Notes: generated from the sequence alone by a model not told the origin. Numbered from the stretch's first letter, positions 23,443 through 36,052 are shown. The stretch is DNA of 62,500 nucleotides from Prorocentrum cordatum (GCA_963575745.1 CAUYUJ010022436.1:1-62500); one strand, 5' to 3'. Numbers and translations are program-made.

Positions 23443-24778
23443 TCCGAGGCGCTGCAGAGCTAGTTGGCAAGACAAATCTCGATTGACCTTTTCCTGACTA
23501 ACTCGTAGAGCTTCCCTTGGCAAGTTGTTGCTGGAAGCTTAAGAGTAATAACTCGTAGAGCTTCCCTTAGCAAGTTGTTGCTGGAAGCTTAAGAGTAATT
23601 CCGGGTCGCTGCAGAGCTAGTTGGCAAGACAAATCTCGACGGACCTTTTGCTGACTTTTGGTCGGTTGAAAATTCTGTTCTCGGAATACCTCGTAGAGTG
23701 GAGCTCTAGTATTTCTTCTGACCATATTCGATCTTTGCCCCGCTCGCCATCTTATTAATCTCAGCTCGATCGGGTAAATATTTCTGCCAAAAAGCGTCGC
23801 GGCGGGATCGCCCGTTTCGGGTCATCTTGTCACGCGGTGACGGTTTTCTCAAGATAACTCGAGCTTCAGGACAGCTACAGAGCTGATAAGCACAGCTAAT
23901 CGATTCAGAATGATCAGGCGCGTTCGCCTGTTGAATCGAGAGGTCTGAACTCGGTCTGCTAGCCGAGCTAGGTCCGCAAACCTATTCGTATTATTCGAGT
24001 CATCTTGACAGACGCTCTCGGTTTTCTGTACTTAACTTGAGCTACAGGACAGCTACAGAGCTGATGTGTACAGAATCCGATTCAGAATCATCAGTGGCCG
24101 TTGTCTGTCGAATCCAGAGCTCTGAACTCTGTCTGCTGCCCGATCTAGAATCGCGAAACTATTCGTATTGTTCGAGTCATTTTGAGAGATGCTGTCGGTT
24201 CTCTGCACTTAATCCGGGCTGTAGGGGGGCTGCATGGCTGGTAATCACTGGGATCGATTTGGAGACATCAGACGCGTCCGCCTTTCGAATCCAGAGCTCC
24301 GAACTCTGTCTGCTGCCCGAAGTAGGCCCGCGAAACTATTCGTATTCTTCGAGTCATCCTGAGAGGTGCTGTCGGTTTCCTGCCCTCAACTCGGGCAGTA
24401 GGGCGGGCTGCGGGGCTGGTAATCACATGAATCGATTCAGAGAGATCAGACGTGTCCGCCTGTCGCATGCAGAGGTCTGAACTCGGTCTGATACTCGAAC
24501 TAGGTTTGCCAAACTATTCGTATTGTTCGAGTCATCTTGAGAGGTGCTGTCGATTTAGGCACGTAACTCGGGCTGTAGAAGAGCTACAGAGCTCGTGCAG
24601 AAGACAATCCAGAAGCATCGGGGGCGTTCGGCTGTTGGATCCGAGAGGTCAGAAATTGCCTGGGCTAAAAAATTGTTTTTTCTTTGTAATTTTGTTTGAC
24701 ATTATATGTTCTCAGGAAGCTCTACGAGTCCCCCGGCGGTAAGAAAGGTTGACTGACGGTTTACCGCCGGCGCTCAGT
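23443..24778 (+). repeat. M1 module with two tandem caps
   Basis: A short head piece, then two nearly identical ~48-bp cap palindromes in tandem (23500-23548, 23550-23598), the second running into a full M1. A further cap scrap (ACCTCGTAGAG) lies near 23697. Five sub-repeats. Hairpin unit 24715-24778 has a 4-bp loop duplication (GACTGAC). Confidence 0.75.
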
Positions 24779-25882
24779 TTTGGTCGGTTGAAAATTTTGT
24801 TCTCGAAATTCAGCCATTCGTTGGAGCTCTTATTTTTTCTGATCATATTCGATCTTATTCCCGCCCGCCTTCTTAATCTCAGCTCGATCGGGTAAATTTT
24901 TCGGCAAAAACAGCATCGCGGCGGGATCGGCTGTTTCGAGTCATCTTGATACGCGTTGTCGGTATTTTGTACTTAACTCGAGCTGTAGGGCAGCTACAGA
25001 GCTCATTCTAACAGGAATCGATTGCGAATTATCGGGCACGTTTGTCTGTTCCATCTAGAGGTCTGAAATCGGTCTGCTGCCCGAGCTAGGTCCGCGAAAC
25101 TATTCGTGTTGTTGGAATCATCTTGAGAGGTGCTAACAGTTTTCTGCACTTAACTCGGGCTGTAGGGGGGCTACAGGGCTCGTACTCACAGGAATCGATT
25201 TGGAGACATCAGGCGCGTCCGCCTCCCGAATCCAGAGCTCGAAACTCGGTGTGCTGCCCGAGCTAGGTTCGCAAAACTATTCGTTTTCGTCGAGTCATCT
25301 TGAGTGCTGCTGTCTGTTTTCTGCACTTAGCTCGACTGTAAGGGGACTGCAGGGTTGGTAATCACTGGAATCGATTCGGAGACATTCGTCGCGTCCAGCT
25401 GTCGCATTCAGAGCCCTGAACTCGCCTGCTGCCCGAGCTAGGTCCGCGAAATACTGTTCGAGTCATCTTCAGAGGTGCTGTCGATTTTCTGCACTTAACT
25501 CGGGCTGTAAGGCGGCTGCAGGGCTGGTAATCACAGGAATCGATTCGGAGACATCAGGCGCGTCCGCCTGTTCCATTCAGATGTCTGAACTCGGTCTGAT
25601 ACTCGAGCTAGATTCGCGAAACTATTTGTATTGTTCGAGTGATCTTGAGAGGTGCTGTCGATTTTCGTACATAACTCGGGCTGCAGGAGAGCTTCGGAGC
25701 TCGTGCACAGAAAACGATCCAGAAGCATGAGGGGCGTTTGGCTGTTGCATCGAGAGGTTTGAAATCGTTTAGGATGAAAAACTATGCGTTCTCTGCAATT
25801 TTGTCGACATTATATATGCTCAGGAAGCTCTACGAGTCCCCCGGCGGTAAGGAAGGTTGACGGTTTACCGCCGGCGCCCAGT
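24779..25882 (+). repeat. M1 module, head truncated
   Basis: Starts TTTGGTCGGTTG. Five sub-repeats, diverged from most other M1s. Class I hairpin unit 25823-25882. Confidence 0.7.
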
Positions 25883-26970
25883 TGGCCGACCCGGCCAGAA
25901 AGGACAAAGTGACAACTTGACTTGACTCGTAGAGCTTTGCTAAGCTAGCAGCTGGAAGCTTAAGAGTAATTCGGACGCACTGGCGAGCTAGTTGGCTCGA
26001 AAAACCTCGACGGAACTTTTGCTGACTTTTGGTCGGTTGAAAATTATGTTCTCGAAATTCAACAATTCGTTTGAGCTCTAGTATTTTTTCCCGTGATATT
26101 CGATCTTATTCCCGCTCGCCATCCTGATCTCAGCTCGATCGGGTGAATATGATTATCGAAAAGCACTGTGGCGGGATCGGCCGTTTTGAGTCATCTTGAT
26201 ACGCGCTGACGGTTTTCTGAACATAACTCGAGCTTTAGGACAGCTACAGAGCTGGTAAGCACAGCTAATCGATGTAGAATGATTATGCACGTTCGCCTTT
26301 TGAATCCAGATGTCTGAACTCGGTCTGTTAGCCGAGCTAGGTCCGCAAACCTATTCGTATTATTCGAGTCATCTTGACAGGAACTCTCGGTTTTCTGTAC
26401 TTAGCTCGAGCTGTAGGACAGCTACAGAGCTGATGTTTACAGAAACCGATTCAGAATTACCAGTTGCGTTCGTCTGTTGAATCCAGAGCTCTGAACTCGG
26501 TCTGCTGCCCGATCTAGAATCGCGAAACTATTTGTATTGGTCGCGTCATCTTGAGAAGTGCTCTCGGTTTTCTTCACTCAACTCGCGCTGAGGGGGGCTA
26601 CAGTGCTGGTGGTCACAGGAATCGATTCGAAGACATCAGGCGCGTCCGCCTGTCGAATCCAAAGCTCGGAACTCGGTCTGCTGCCCGAATTAGGTCTGCG
26701 AAACTATTGTATTGTTCGAGTCATCCTGAGAGGTGCTGTCGGTTTTCTGCACTTAACTCGGGCTGTAGGGGGGCTGCAGAGCTGGTAATGACAGGAGTCG
26801 ATTCTGAGACATCAGATGCGTTCGCCTGTCGCATTCAGAGGTCACAAAATATTTACTATGAGATGGAATGTTGGTAGGTGCTGTCAGTTTTCTCAACTTA
26901 AGTCGAGCTAGGAAGCTCTACGAGTCTCCCGGCGGTAACCAAGGTTGACGGTTTCCCGCCGGCGCCCAGT
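25883..26970 (+). repeat. M2 head remnant plus complete M1
   Basis: M2 head to about 25920, then M1 cap 25924-25993. Four sub-repeats. Hairpin unit 26911-26970; right arm TTTCCCGCC has one mismatch. Confidence 0.7.
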
Positions 26971-27411
26971 GTAGAGCTTCCCTAAGCTAGGAGCTGGAAG
27001 CTTAAGAGTAATACCTCGTAGAGCTCTTCGACATCGATGAGCTAGAGGAATTCTGGCGCGGGGTGGAGCTAGTTGGCCGACCCGGCCAGAAAGGACAAAG
27101 TGACAACTTTTGGGTTGTTTTGCGAAAATTTCAAAGATATTTGACCATTTATTTTGAGAAAGCAGATTTTTCGCACCTGTAGACGACTGTGAGGGCCTCT
27201 CTGTCTTAATATGAGCTCCCTAGATGCACTTTTACTGTCAAAACACTTGGCGAAACCAACTTTATATCGACATGAAAAAAATCATGTTTTCTCTTTTTCG
27301 AGAAATGCTTCCAGAAGCCCTCTCTTTCGATGCTGAGCACTCTTACAAATGCTAGGAGCTCTACGAGGTCCCCGGCGGTGAGCAGGTTGACGGTTCACCG
27401 CCGGCGCCAGT
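26971..27411 (+). repeat. M1 cap fragment plus full M2
   Basis: M1 cap fragment 26971-27012, then an M2 with exact 14-bp inverted ends: ACCTCGTAGAGCTC near 27014 and GAGCTCTACGAGGT near 27356. Class II hairpin unit 27355-27411. Confidence 0.75.
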
Positions 27412-28575
27412 TCGGACGCACTGGCGAGCTAGTTGGCAAGAAAAATCTCGACGGAACTTTTGCTGACTTTTGGTCGGTGGAAAATTTTGTTCTCAAAATT
27501 TGAATATTCGTTAGAGCTCTCGTATTTTTTCCCGTCATATTCGATCTTATTCACGCTCGCCATCTTGATGTCAGCTCGATCGGGTGAATATTACTATCGA
27601 AAAGCACTGTGGCGGGATCGGCCGTTTCGAGTCATCTTGATACGCGCTGTCGGTATATTGGACTTAACTCGAGATACAGGACAGCTACAGAGCTGGTGAG
27701 CACACCTCATCCATTCAGAATGATCAGCCGCGTTCATCTGTTGCATCCAGAGGTGTGAACTCGGTTTGCTAGCCGAGCTAGGTCCGCAAACCTATTTGTA
27801 TTATTCGAGTCACCTTGACAGGCGCTCTCGGTTTTCTGTACTTAACTCGAGCTATATGACAACTACAAAGCTGATAGTTACAGAAACTGATTCATAGTCA
27901 TCAGTCGCGTTTGTCTGTTGAATCGAGAGCTCTGAACTCAGTCCGCTGCCCGCTCTAGAATCGCGAAACTATTCGTATTGTTCGAGTCATCTCGAGAGGT
28001 GCTGTCGGTTTTTTGTACTTAACTCAGGTTCTAGAGGGGCTACAGTGCTGGTAGTCACAGGAACCGATCCGAAGAGATCAGGCGCGTCCGCCTGTCGAAT
28101 ACAGAGCTCAGAATTCGGTCTGCTGCCCGAACTAGGTTCGCGAAACTATTCGTATTGTGATCCTGAGATGCTGTCGGTTTTCTGCACTTAACTCGAGCTG
28201 TAGGGGGGCTGCAGGGCTGGTAATCACAGAAATCGATTCGGAGAGATCAGACGCGTTCGCCTGTCGCATTCAGAGGCCTAAGCTCGGTCTAATACTCGAG
28301 CTAGGTTTGCCAAACTATTCGTATTGTTCGAGTCCTCTTCAGAGGTGCTGTCGGTTTACGCACGTAACTCGGGCTGTAGAACAGCTACAGAGCTCGTGCA
28401 GAAGACAATCTAGAAGCATCGGGGGCGTTCGGCTGTTGCATCAAGAGGTCTGAAATCGCTTGGGCTGAAAAACTATTCGTTCTCTGCAATTTTTTTCCGA
28501 CATTGTATATTGTCAGGAAGCTCTACGAGTCCCCCGGCGGTAACAAAGGTTGACGGTTTACCGCCGGCGCCCAGT
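27412..28575 (+). repeat. M1 module
   Basis: Cap right half in its TCGGACGCACTGG variant. Five sub-repeats. Class I hairpin unit 28516-28575. Confidence 0.75.
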
Positions 28576-28876
28576 TTGGGTGGTTTTGCGAATATTTGAA
28601 AGATATTTGACCATTTATTTTGAGAAAGCAGATTTTTTGCACCTGTAGACGACTATGAGGGCCTCCCCGTCTTAATATGAGCTCTCTAGATGCATTTTTA
28701 CTGTCAAAACACTTGGCGAAACCAACTTTATGTCGAAATGGAAAAATCATGTTTTCTCTTTTCTGAGAAATGCTTCCAGAAGCCCTCTCTTTTCATGCTG
28801 AGCACTTTTAGGCATGCTAGGAGCTCTACAAGGTTCCCGGCGGTGACGAGGTTGACGGTTCACCGCCGGCGCCAGT
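28576..28876 (+). repeat. M2 module, 5'-truncated
   Basis: Starts TTGGGTGGTTTTGCG, as at 3144. Class II hairpin unit 28820-28876 with paired GTGA/TCAC. Confidence 0.7.
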
Positions 28877-29875
28877 TCGGACGCACTGGCAGGCTAGTTG
28901 GCTCGAAAAATCTCGACGGAACTTTTGCTGACTTTTGGTCGGTTGAAGATTTTGTTCTCGAAATTCAACCATTCGTTAGAGCTCTAGTATTTTTTCCCGT
29001 GATATTCGATCTTATTCTCGCTCGCCATTTTGATCTCAGCTCGATCGGGTGAATATTACTATCGAAAAGCACTGTGGCGGGATCGGCCGTTTCAAGTCAT
29101 CTTGTCACGCGGTGACGGTTTTCTGAACATAACTCGAGCTCTAGGACAGCTACAGAGCTGGTAAGCACAGCTAATCGATGTAGAATGATTAGGCGCGTTC
29201 GCCTGTTAAATCCAGAGGTCTGAACTCGGTTTGTTAGCCGAGCTCGGTCCGCAAATCTATTCGTATTACTCGAGTCATCTTGACAGGAACTCTCGGTTTT
29301 CTGTACTTAACTCGAGCTGTAGGACAGCTACAGAGCTGATATTTACAGAAACCGATCCAGAATTATCAGTTGCGTTCGTCTGTCGTATCGAGAGCTCTGA
29401 ACTCGGTCTGCTGCCCGATCTAGAATCGCGAAACTATTTGCATTGGTCGAGTCATCTTGAGAAGTGCTCTCGGTTTTCTTCACTCAACTCGCGCTGAGGG
29501 GGGCTACAGTGCTTGTTGTCACAGGAATCGATTTGAAGACATCAGGCGCGTCCGCCTGTCGAATCCAGAGCTCGGAACTCGGTCTGCTGCCCGAATCAGT
29601 CTGCGAAACCATTCGTATTCTTCGAGTCATCCTGAGAGGTGCTGTCGGTTTTCTGCACTTAACTCGGGCTGTAGGGGGGCTGCAGGTAAGGTAATGAGAG
29701 AGTCGATTCGCAGACATCAGACGCGTCCGCCTGTCGCATTCAGAGGTCAACAATTATTCACTATGAGTTGGAATGTTGGTAGGTGCTGTCGGTTTTCTCA
29801 ACTTAAGTCGAGCTAGGAAGCTCTACGAGTCTCCCGGCGGTAACCAAGGTTGACCGTTTACCGCCGGCGCCCAGT
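28877..29875 (+). repeat. M1 module
   Basis: Cap variant as at 27412; four sub-repeats (29189, 29364, 29542, 29718). Hairpin unit 29816-29875. Confidence 0.75.
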
Positions 29876-30925
29876 TCGGGCGCGCTGGAGAGCTAGTTGG
29901 CTCGAAAAATCTCGACGGAACTTTTGCTGACTTTTGGTCGGTTGAAAATTTTGTTCTCAAAATTTGACCATTCGTTAGAGCTCTAGTATTTTTTCTTGTG
30001 ATTTTCGATCTTATTCCCGCTCGCCATCTTGATCTCAGCTCGATCGGGTGAATATTACTATCGAAAAGCACTGTGGCAGGATCGGCCGTTTCGAGTCATC
30101 TTGATACGCGCTGTAGGTATACTGGGCTAAGTCGAGATACTGGACAGCTACAGAGCTCATTATCACAGAAATCGATTGCGAATCATCAGGCGCGTTCGTC
30201 TGTTCCATCCAGAGGTCTGAACTCGCTCTGCTGCGCGAGCTAGGTTCGCGAAACTATTCGTATTATTCGAGTCATCTTGAGAGGTGCTTTCAGTTTTCTG
30301 CACTTAACTCGGGCTGTAGGGGGGCTACAGGGCTCGTGCTCACAGGAATCGATTCGGAGACATCAGGCGCGTCCGCCTGCCAAATCCAGAGCTCAGAACT
30401 CGGTGTGCTGCCCGGGCAATGTCCGCAAAACTATTCGTGTTCTTGGAGTCATCTTGAGAGGTGCTGTCCCTTTTCTGCACTTAACTCGAGCTGTGAGGGG
30501 GCTGCGGGGCTGGTAATCACTGGAACCGATTCGGAGACATCAGTCGCGTCCGCCTGTCGCATTGAGAGCTCTGAACTCGATCTGCTGCCCAAGCTAGATA
30601 CGCGAAACTATTCGTATTGTTCGAGTCGTCTTGAGAGGTGCTCTCGGTTTTCTGCACTTAACTCGGGCTGTAAGGGGTCTGCAGGGCTAGTAATCGCAGG
30701 AATCGATTTGGAGACATCAGGCGGGTCCGCGAGTGAGTTAGAATTCGAGAATCGATTGAAAAACTTATTCACTATGAGTCGGAATGTTGGTAGGTGCTCT
30801 CGGTTTTTTCAGCTTAACTCGAGCTGTAGGCAAGCTACAGAGCTCTCAGGCACAGCAGGCGGCAAGGAAGCTCTACGAGTCTCCCGGCGGTAACCAAGGT
30901 TGACGGTTTACCGCCGGCGCCTAGT
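29876..30925 (+). repeat. M1 module
   Basis: Partial cap, four sub-repeats and an atypical tail. Hairpin unit 30866-30925 ends CCTAGT instead of CCCAGT. Confidence 0.75.
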
Positions 30926-32119
30926 TAGTGCTGGAAGCTTAAGAGTAATTCCGGGGCGCTGGAGAGCTAGTTGGCAAGAAAAATCTCGACGGACCTTTTG
31001 ATGACTTTTGGTCGGTTGAAAATTTTGTTCTCGAAATTCAACCATTCGTTAGAGCTCTAGTATTCTTTCCCGTGATATTCGATGTTATTCCCGCTCGCCA
31101 TCTTGATCTCAGCTCGATCGGGTACCTTTTACTTCCAAAAAGCGTCCAGGCGGGATCACCCGTTTCGGGTCATCTTGTCACGCGGTGACGGTTATCTGAA
31201 CATAACTCGAGCTTCAGGACAGCTACAGAGCTGGTAAGCACAGCTAATTGATTCAGAATGATCAGGCGCGTTCGCCTGTTGAACCCAGAGGTCTGAACTC
31301 GGTCTGCTAGCCGAGCTAGATTCGCAAACCTATTCGTATTGTTCAAGTCATCTTGAGGGACGCTCTCGGTTTTCTGTACTTAACTCGAGCTACAGGAGAG
31401 CTACAGAGCTGATGCGTACAGAATCTGATTCAAAATCATCAGTGGCCGTTGTCTGTTGAATCCAGAGCTCTGAACTCGGTCTGCTGCCCGATCTAGATTC
31501 GCGAAACTATTCGTATTGTTCGAGTCATCTTGAGAGATGCTGTCGGTTCTCTACACTCAACTCGGGCTGTAGGGGGGCTGCATGGCTGGTAATCACAGGA
31601 ATCGATTCGGAGACATCAGACGCGTCTGCCTGTCGCATTCAGAGGTTCGAACTGTGTCTGCTGCCCGAACTACGTATGCCAGACTATTCGTATTGTTCGA
31701 GTCATCCTGACAGGTGCTGTCGGTTTCCTGCACTGAACTCGGGCTGTAGCGGGGCTGTTCGGCTGGTAATCACAGGAGTCGATTCGCAGACATCAGACGC
31801 GTCCGCCTGTCGCATGCAGAGGTCTGAACTCGGTCTGATACTCGAGCTAGGTTTGCCATACTATTCGTTGTTCGAGTCATCTTGAGAGGTGCTGTCGATT
31901 TACGCACGTACCTCGGGCTGTAGGAGAGCTACAGAGCTCGTACAGAAGACAATCTAGAAGCATCGGGGGCGTTCGGCTGTTGCATCTGAGAGGTTTGAAA
32001 TTGCTTGGGCTAAAAAAATATTTTTCAGGTGTAATTTTTTTCGGCATTATATGTTGTCAGGAAGCTCTACGAGTCCCCCGGCGGTAACAAAGGTTGACGG
32101 TTTACCGCCGGCGCCCAGT
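30926..32119 (+). repeat. M1 module with half cap
   Basis: Cap right half (from GCTGGAAGCTTAAGAG), then five sub-repeats (31262, 31438, 31617, 31795, 31963). Class I hairpin unit 32060-32119. Confidence 0.75.
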
Positions 32120-32786
32120 CCAAAAAACCTATTTGTATTATTCGAGTCATCTTGACAGGGACTCTCGGTTTTCTGTACTTCCAGCTATATGACAGCTACA
32201 GAGCTGATACTTACAGAAACCGATTCAGATCATCATTGACGTTCGTTTGTTGAATCCAGAGTCGCGAAACTTTTCGTATAGTTCGAGTCATCTTGAGAAG
32301 TGCTGTCGGTTTTCTGTACTTAACTCGGGCTGATAGGGGGCTACAGTGCTGGTAGTCACAGGAATCGATTTGAAGACATCAGGCGCGTCCGCCTGTCGAA
32401 TTCAGAGCTCGGATCTCGGTCTGCTGCCCGAACTAGGTCCGCGAAACTATTCGTATTGTTCGAGTCAATCTGAGAGGTGCTGTCGGTTTCCTGCACTTAA
32501 CTCGGGCTGTAGGGTGGCTGCAGGGCTGGTAATGACAGGAATCGATTCGGAGACATCAGACGCGTCCGCCTGTTGTGTTCAGAGGTCTGAACTCGGTCTG
32601 ATACTCGAGCTAGGTTTGCCAATGGAGAAGCATCGGGGGCGTTCGGCTGTTGCATCGAGAGGTCTGATATCGCTTGGGCTGAAAACTATCCGTTCTCTGC
32701 AATGTTCCCGACATTATATATTGTCAGGAAGCTCTACGAGTCCCCCGGCGGTAAGAAAGGTTGACGGTTTACCCCCGGCGCCCAGT
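32120..32786 (+). repeat. M1 module, 5'-truncated
   Basis: Starts inside a sub-repeat. Three to four sub-repeats. Hairpin unit 32727-32786; right arm TTTACCCCCGG. Confidence 0.7.
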
Positions 32787-33401
32787 TCCCAGAAGCTCGC
32801 TGAGAGCTAGAGGCAGCGTTGGATAAAAACAGGAAGCTGTGGTTATTCCCGAGTTCTGGATCTCGCTACTGCTGTTCTGAGAAGGATCTCAGCTCGATCG
32901 AGTACCTTTTACTGCCAAAAAACACACGGGCGGGATTGGCTGTTTCGAGTCATCTGGACAGGCGTTGTCGGTTTGTCTGTACTTAACTCGAGCTGTAGGA
33001 CAGCTACAGAGCTCACAGAAACCCTCTCAGAATCATCAGGCGCGTTTGTCTGTTGCATCTAGAGGTCTGTACTCGGTCTGCTACTCGAGCTAGATCCGCG
33101 AATGTATTATATCATTGGACTCGTCTTGACAAATGCTGTCGGTTTTCTGTGCTGAACTCGAGCTGTAGGACAGCTACAGAGCTCATACTACAGAAGCAGC
33201 TACAGAGCTGATACTAGAGAAACGGTTGAAAATCATCAGGCGCGTTCATCTGTTGCATCTAGAGGTCTGAATGTATGCAAAACTATTGGTATTATGCTCA
33301 AAAATATTCGTTCTCTGCTAATTCTTTGGACATCATATATGGAAAGCTTTACGAGTCTCCCGGCGGTAAGAAATGTTAACGGTTTACCGCCGGTGCCCAG
33401 T
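32787..33401 (+). repeat. D fragment plus short M1
   Basis: D-module start (CCCAGAAGCTCGCTGAGAG, to about 32815), about 70 bp of unrecognised sequence, then two sub-repeats. Hairpin unit 33341-33401 is diverged (GTTAACGG in the loop). Confidence 0.6.
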
Positions 33402-33569
33402 ACTGCTATCAAAACATTTGGAGTAACCGACTTTGGATGTGATTTTTGGAGTTTTTAGGCTCTGGCTTGAGAAGCTTCCTTCATGTGTTCCGAGGAGCGC
33501 TCTGCAAGAAAAAAGCTCTACGAGATGCCCGGCGGTAACCTGGTTGACAATGTACCGCCGGTTCCCAGT
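33402..33569 (+). repeat. M2 module, strongly truncated
   Basis: Only the last ~110 bp of an M2 core. Class III hairpin unit 33513-33569 with damaged right arm (AATGTACC). Confidence 0.6.
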
Positions 33570-33770
33570 TTTCTAGACGCTGCAGATGAGCTATAGAACT
33601 GTTCAGCACAGCAATGGGATATCACTAGACGCCTGAGATCAGTCTGCTATCAGCGCTCGGGCAGCAAAGCTTTTCGGTCTCTGCTAATTTTTGGACGTAA
33701 TATATGGTCAGGAAGCTCTACTAGTCCCCTGGCGGTAAGAACGGTTGACGGTTTGCCGCCGGCGCCCAGT
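33570..33770 (+). repeat. M1-like tail module
   Basis: A tail-type sequence (CTGCAGATGAGCTATAG...) shared with 34693-34916, 37990-38180 and 46244-46384. Hairpin unit 33711-33770. Confidence 0.6.
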
Positions 33771-34916
33771 AGGCAAAAATCTCGACGGACCTTTTGCTGA
33801 TTTTTGGTCGGTTGAAAATTTTGTTTTTGAAATTCAACCATTCGTTAGAGCTCTAGTATTTTCTCTGACTACATTCGATCATATACCCGCTCGCCCTCTT
33901 AATCTCAGCTCGATCGGGTATTTTTTTGAAAAAGCGTTGCGGCGGGATCGGCCGTTTCGAATCATCTTGACACGCGTCATCGGTTTTTCATACTTAACTC
34001 GAGCTGTAGGACAGCTACAGAGCTCATACTTAGAGAAACCGATTCAAAATCATCAGACGCGTTCGTCTGTTGCATCCAGAGGTCTGAACTCGGTCTGCTG
34101 CTCGAGCTAGGTCCGCGAAACTATTCGTATTGTTCGAGTCATCTTGAGAGGTGCTGTCGGTTTTCTGTACTTAACTCGGGGTGTAGGGGGCTACTGGGCT
34201 GGTAATTGCAGAAACTTATTCAGAGACATTAGGCGCGTCTGCCTGTCGCATGCAGAGGTCTGAAATCGGTCTGCTACTCGAGCAGGCTCGCGAAAATATT
34301 CGTATCGCTTGAGTAATCTCGACAGGGACTGTCGGTTTTGTATTTAACTCGAGTTCTAGGGGAGCTACATAGCTGATACTCACAGAAACCGATACAGAAT
34401 AATCAGGCGCGTTCGTCTGTTGCATCCATCGAGAGGTCTGAACTCGGTCTGCTACCCGAGCTAGGTTCGCAACGCTATTCGTATTCGACCGATACTTTTT
34501 CCAAATGATGGTGAAGTTCTTCACTGAACTCGAGCTGCAGAGCAGCTCGAGAGCTCTTCGGCCGAAAAATTAGAAGGAGATCCTGAGGCGCGAAGCATCT
34601 AGACGCTTGGTTTGAGATTGTTGTGAGTGCAGACGCCAAACACGGATTCGTACTCTGCTTTCTCCCTAATGGTATTGTTTTTCTTGGTTCTACACGCTGC
34701 AGATGAGCTATAGAGCTGTTCAGCACAGCAATGGGGGGGGAACTATCAGGGGCAATCGTGAAATGTATCTAGACGCCTGTGATCAGTCTGCTATCAGCGC
34801 TCGGGCTGAAAAAGTATTCGTTCTTTGCTACTTCTTTGCACATAATATATGGTCAGGGAGCTCGTACGAGTCCCCCGGCGGTAAGAAAAGTTGACGGCTT
34901 ACAGCCGGCGCCCAGT
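33771..34916 (+). repeat. M1 module with variant tail
   Basis: Head without cap, three sub-repeats, then a variant tail from about 34500 shared with 37880-38180 and 46070-46384. Contains a G run at about 34733-34740. Hairpin unit 34856-34916; left CTCGTACGAG, right arm GCTTACAGCC. Confidence 0.65.
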
Positions 34917-34969
34917 CCGGAGCGCTGGAGAGCTAGTTGGCAAGAAAAATCTCGACGGACCTTTTTCCC
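34917..34969 (+). repeat. M1 cap/head fragment
   Basis: Cap right half and the first ~25 bp of an M1 head, cut by a D module. Confidence 0.6.
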
Positions 34970-35203
34970 GGAAAGCTGTCTGAGAGCTAGAGGGTTTTAG
35001 ATTAGAAGCCAGACGGTGGTGGTGCCCGCCAGCAGCCCATCTCCGCCGGTCCACGATCCTCGCAGCGGCTCGCCCGTGCCGGCAGCGGGTCTGGGAGCGC
35101 TTCCGGCGCGCATTCACGCGTGCCCGCACGCGTGCAGGCACGCGCGGCAGCTTGCCTGGCAGCGCTTTCGAAGCGCTTTAGAGGCACGAGAGCTCTCCAG
35201 GAA
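34970..35203 (+). repeat. D module 1 (GC-rich, palindromic)
   Basis: Starts with the hairpin GAGAGCTAG region (CCCGGAAAGCTGTCTGAG). It contains an imperfect copy of the D palindrome at 35112-35147 and the mini-hairpin AGCGCTTTCGAAGCGCT near 35160. Ends near AGCTCTCCAGGA. Confidence 0.65.
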
Positions 35204-35250
35204 TAACTCGTAGAGCTTCCGTTAGCTAGTTGCTGGAAGCTTAAGAGTAA
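35204..35250 (+). repeat. Solo M1 cap palindrome
   Basis: ACTCGTAGAGCTTCC, a 14-nt loop, then GGAAGCTTAAGAGT: the cap alone, inserted between two D modules. Confidence 0.65.
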
Positions 35251-35545
35251 TTCCCGGAGAGCTCTCTGAGAGCTAGAGGGTGTTAGATTAGAAGCTGGAC
35301 GGTGGTGGTGCCTGCCAGGAGCTCCTCCACGGCGGTCCAGAATCCCCGCAGGGGTTCGTTTGAGGTCGCAGCTGGTCCGGGAGCGCTTCCGGCACGCGTC
35401 CAAGCGTGCCTGCGCGCGTGCAGGCACGTATGGAAGCGTGCCCGGCAGCGCTTTCGAAGCGCTTCAAGGAGCCCCCCAGAGCTCTCCAGGAAAGATTTCC
35501 CGTCCCCGAGGGTCTCTCCGCTCTCCGGGTTTTGGGCTACCAAAT
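35251..35545 (+). repeat. D module 2
   Basis: Starts TTCCCGGAGAGCTCTCTGAG. Palindrome copy at 35400-35433 with several mismatches. Ends TTTTGGGCTACCAAAT. Confidence 0.65.
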
Positions 35546-35606
35546 TCCTCGTAGAGCTCTTCGGCATCGATGAGCTAGAGGAATTCCGGCGCGGGATGGA
35601 GCTAGT
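35546..35606 (+). repeat. Solo M2 cap
   Basis: 61-bp M2 cap ending GAGCTAGT between D modules 2 and 3, with no M2 core behind it. Confidence 0.65.
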
Positions 35607-35932
35607 TCCCGGAGAGCTCTCTGAGAGCTAGAGGGTTTTAGATTAGAAGCTGGACGGTGGTGGTGCCTGCCAGCAGCCCATCTTCGCCCGTCCAGGATCC
35701 CCGCAGCGCCTCGCCTGAGGTCGCAGCCCGTCCGGGAGAGCTTCCGGCAAGCGTCCACGCGTGCCTGCACGCGTGCAGGCACGCGTGGGCGAGTTCCTTG
35801 CAGCGCTTCAGAGGCGCTGCAGGGAAGCCCCCCAGAGCTCCAGAAGCGCTTCACGGGAGCGTCGGAGGGCTCGCCAGGAAAGCTTTCCGGCGTGTGTTCT
35901 CCTTGCTCTCCGCGTTTTGGACGCTACCAAGT
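35607..35932 (+). repeat. D module 3, with perfect 34-bp palindrome
   Basis: Full D module. Positions 35755-35788 are a perfect palindrome (left half CCACGCGTGCCTGCACG). Ends TTTTGGACGCTACCAAGT. A plus-strand frame is open through it, but the GC-rich repeat is open in several frames, so I do not call a gene. Confidence 0.7.
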
Positions 35933-36052
35933 ACCTCGTAGAGCTCTTCGTTATCGATGAGCTCGAGGGATTCCAGCGCGGGGTGGAGCTAGTTGGTAGA
36001 CCGGACGTCAAGAGACAATGTGGTGACCCGGGGTCGGTTTTCCTGAGATTTG
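35933..36052 (+). repeat. M2 cap and head fragment
   Basis: M2 cap to 35993 and about 60 bp of M2 head, cut by D module 4. Confidence 0.6.
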
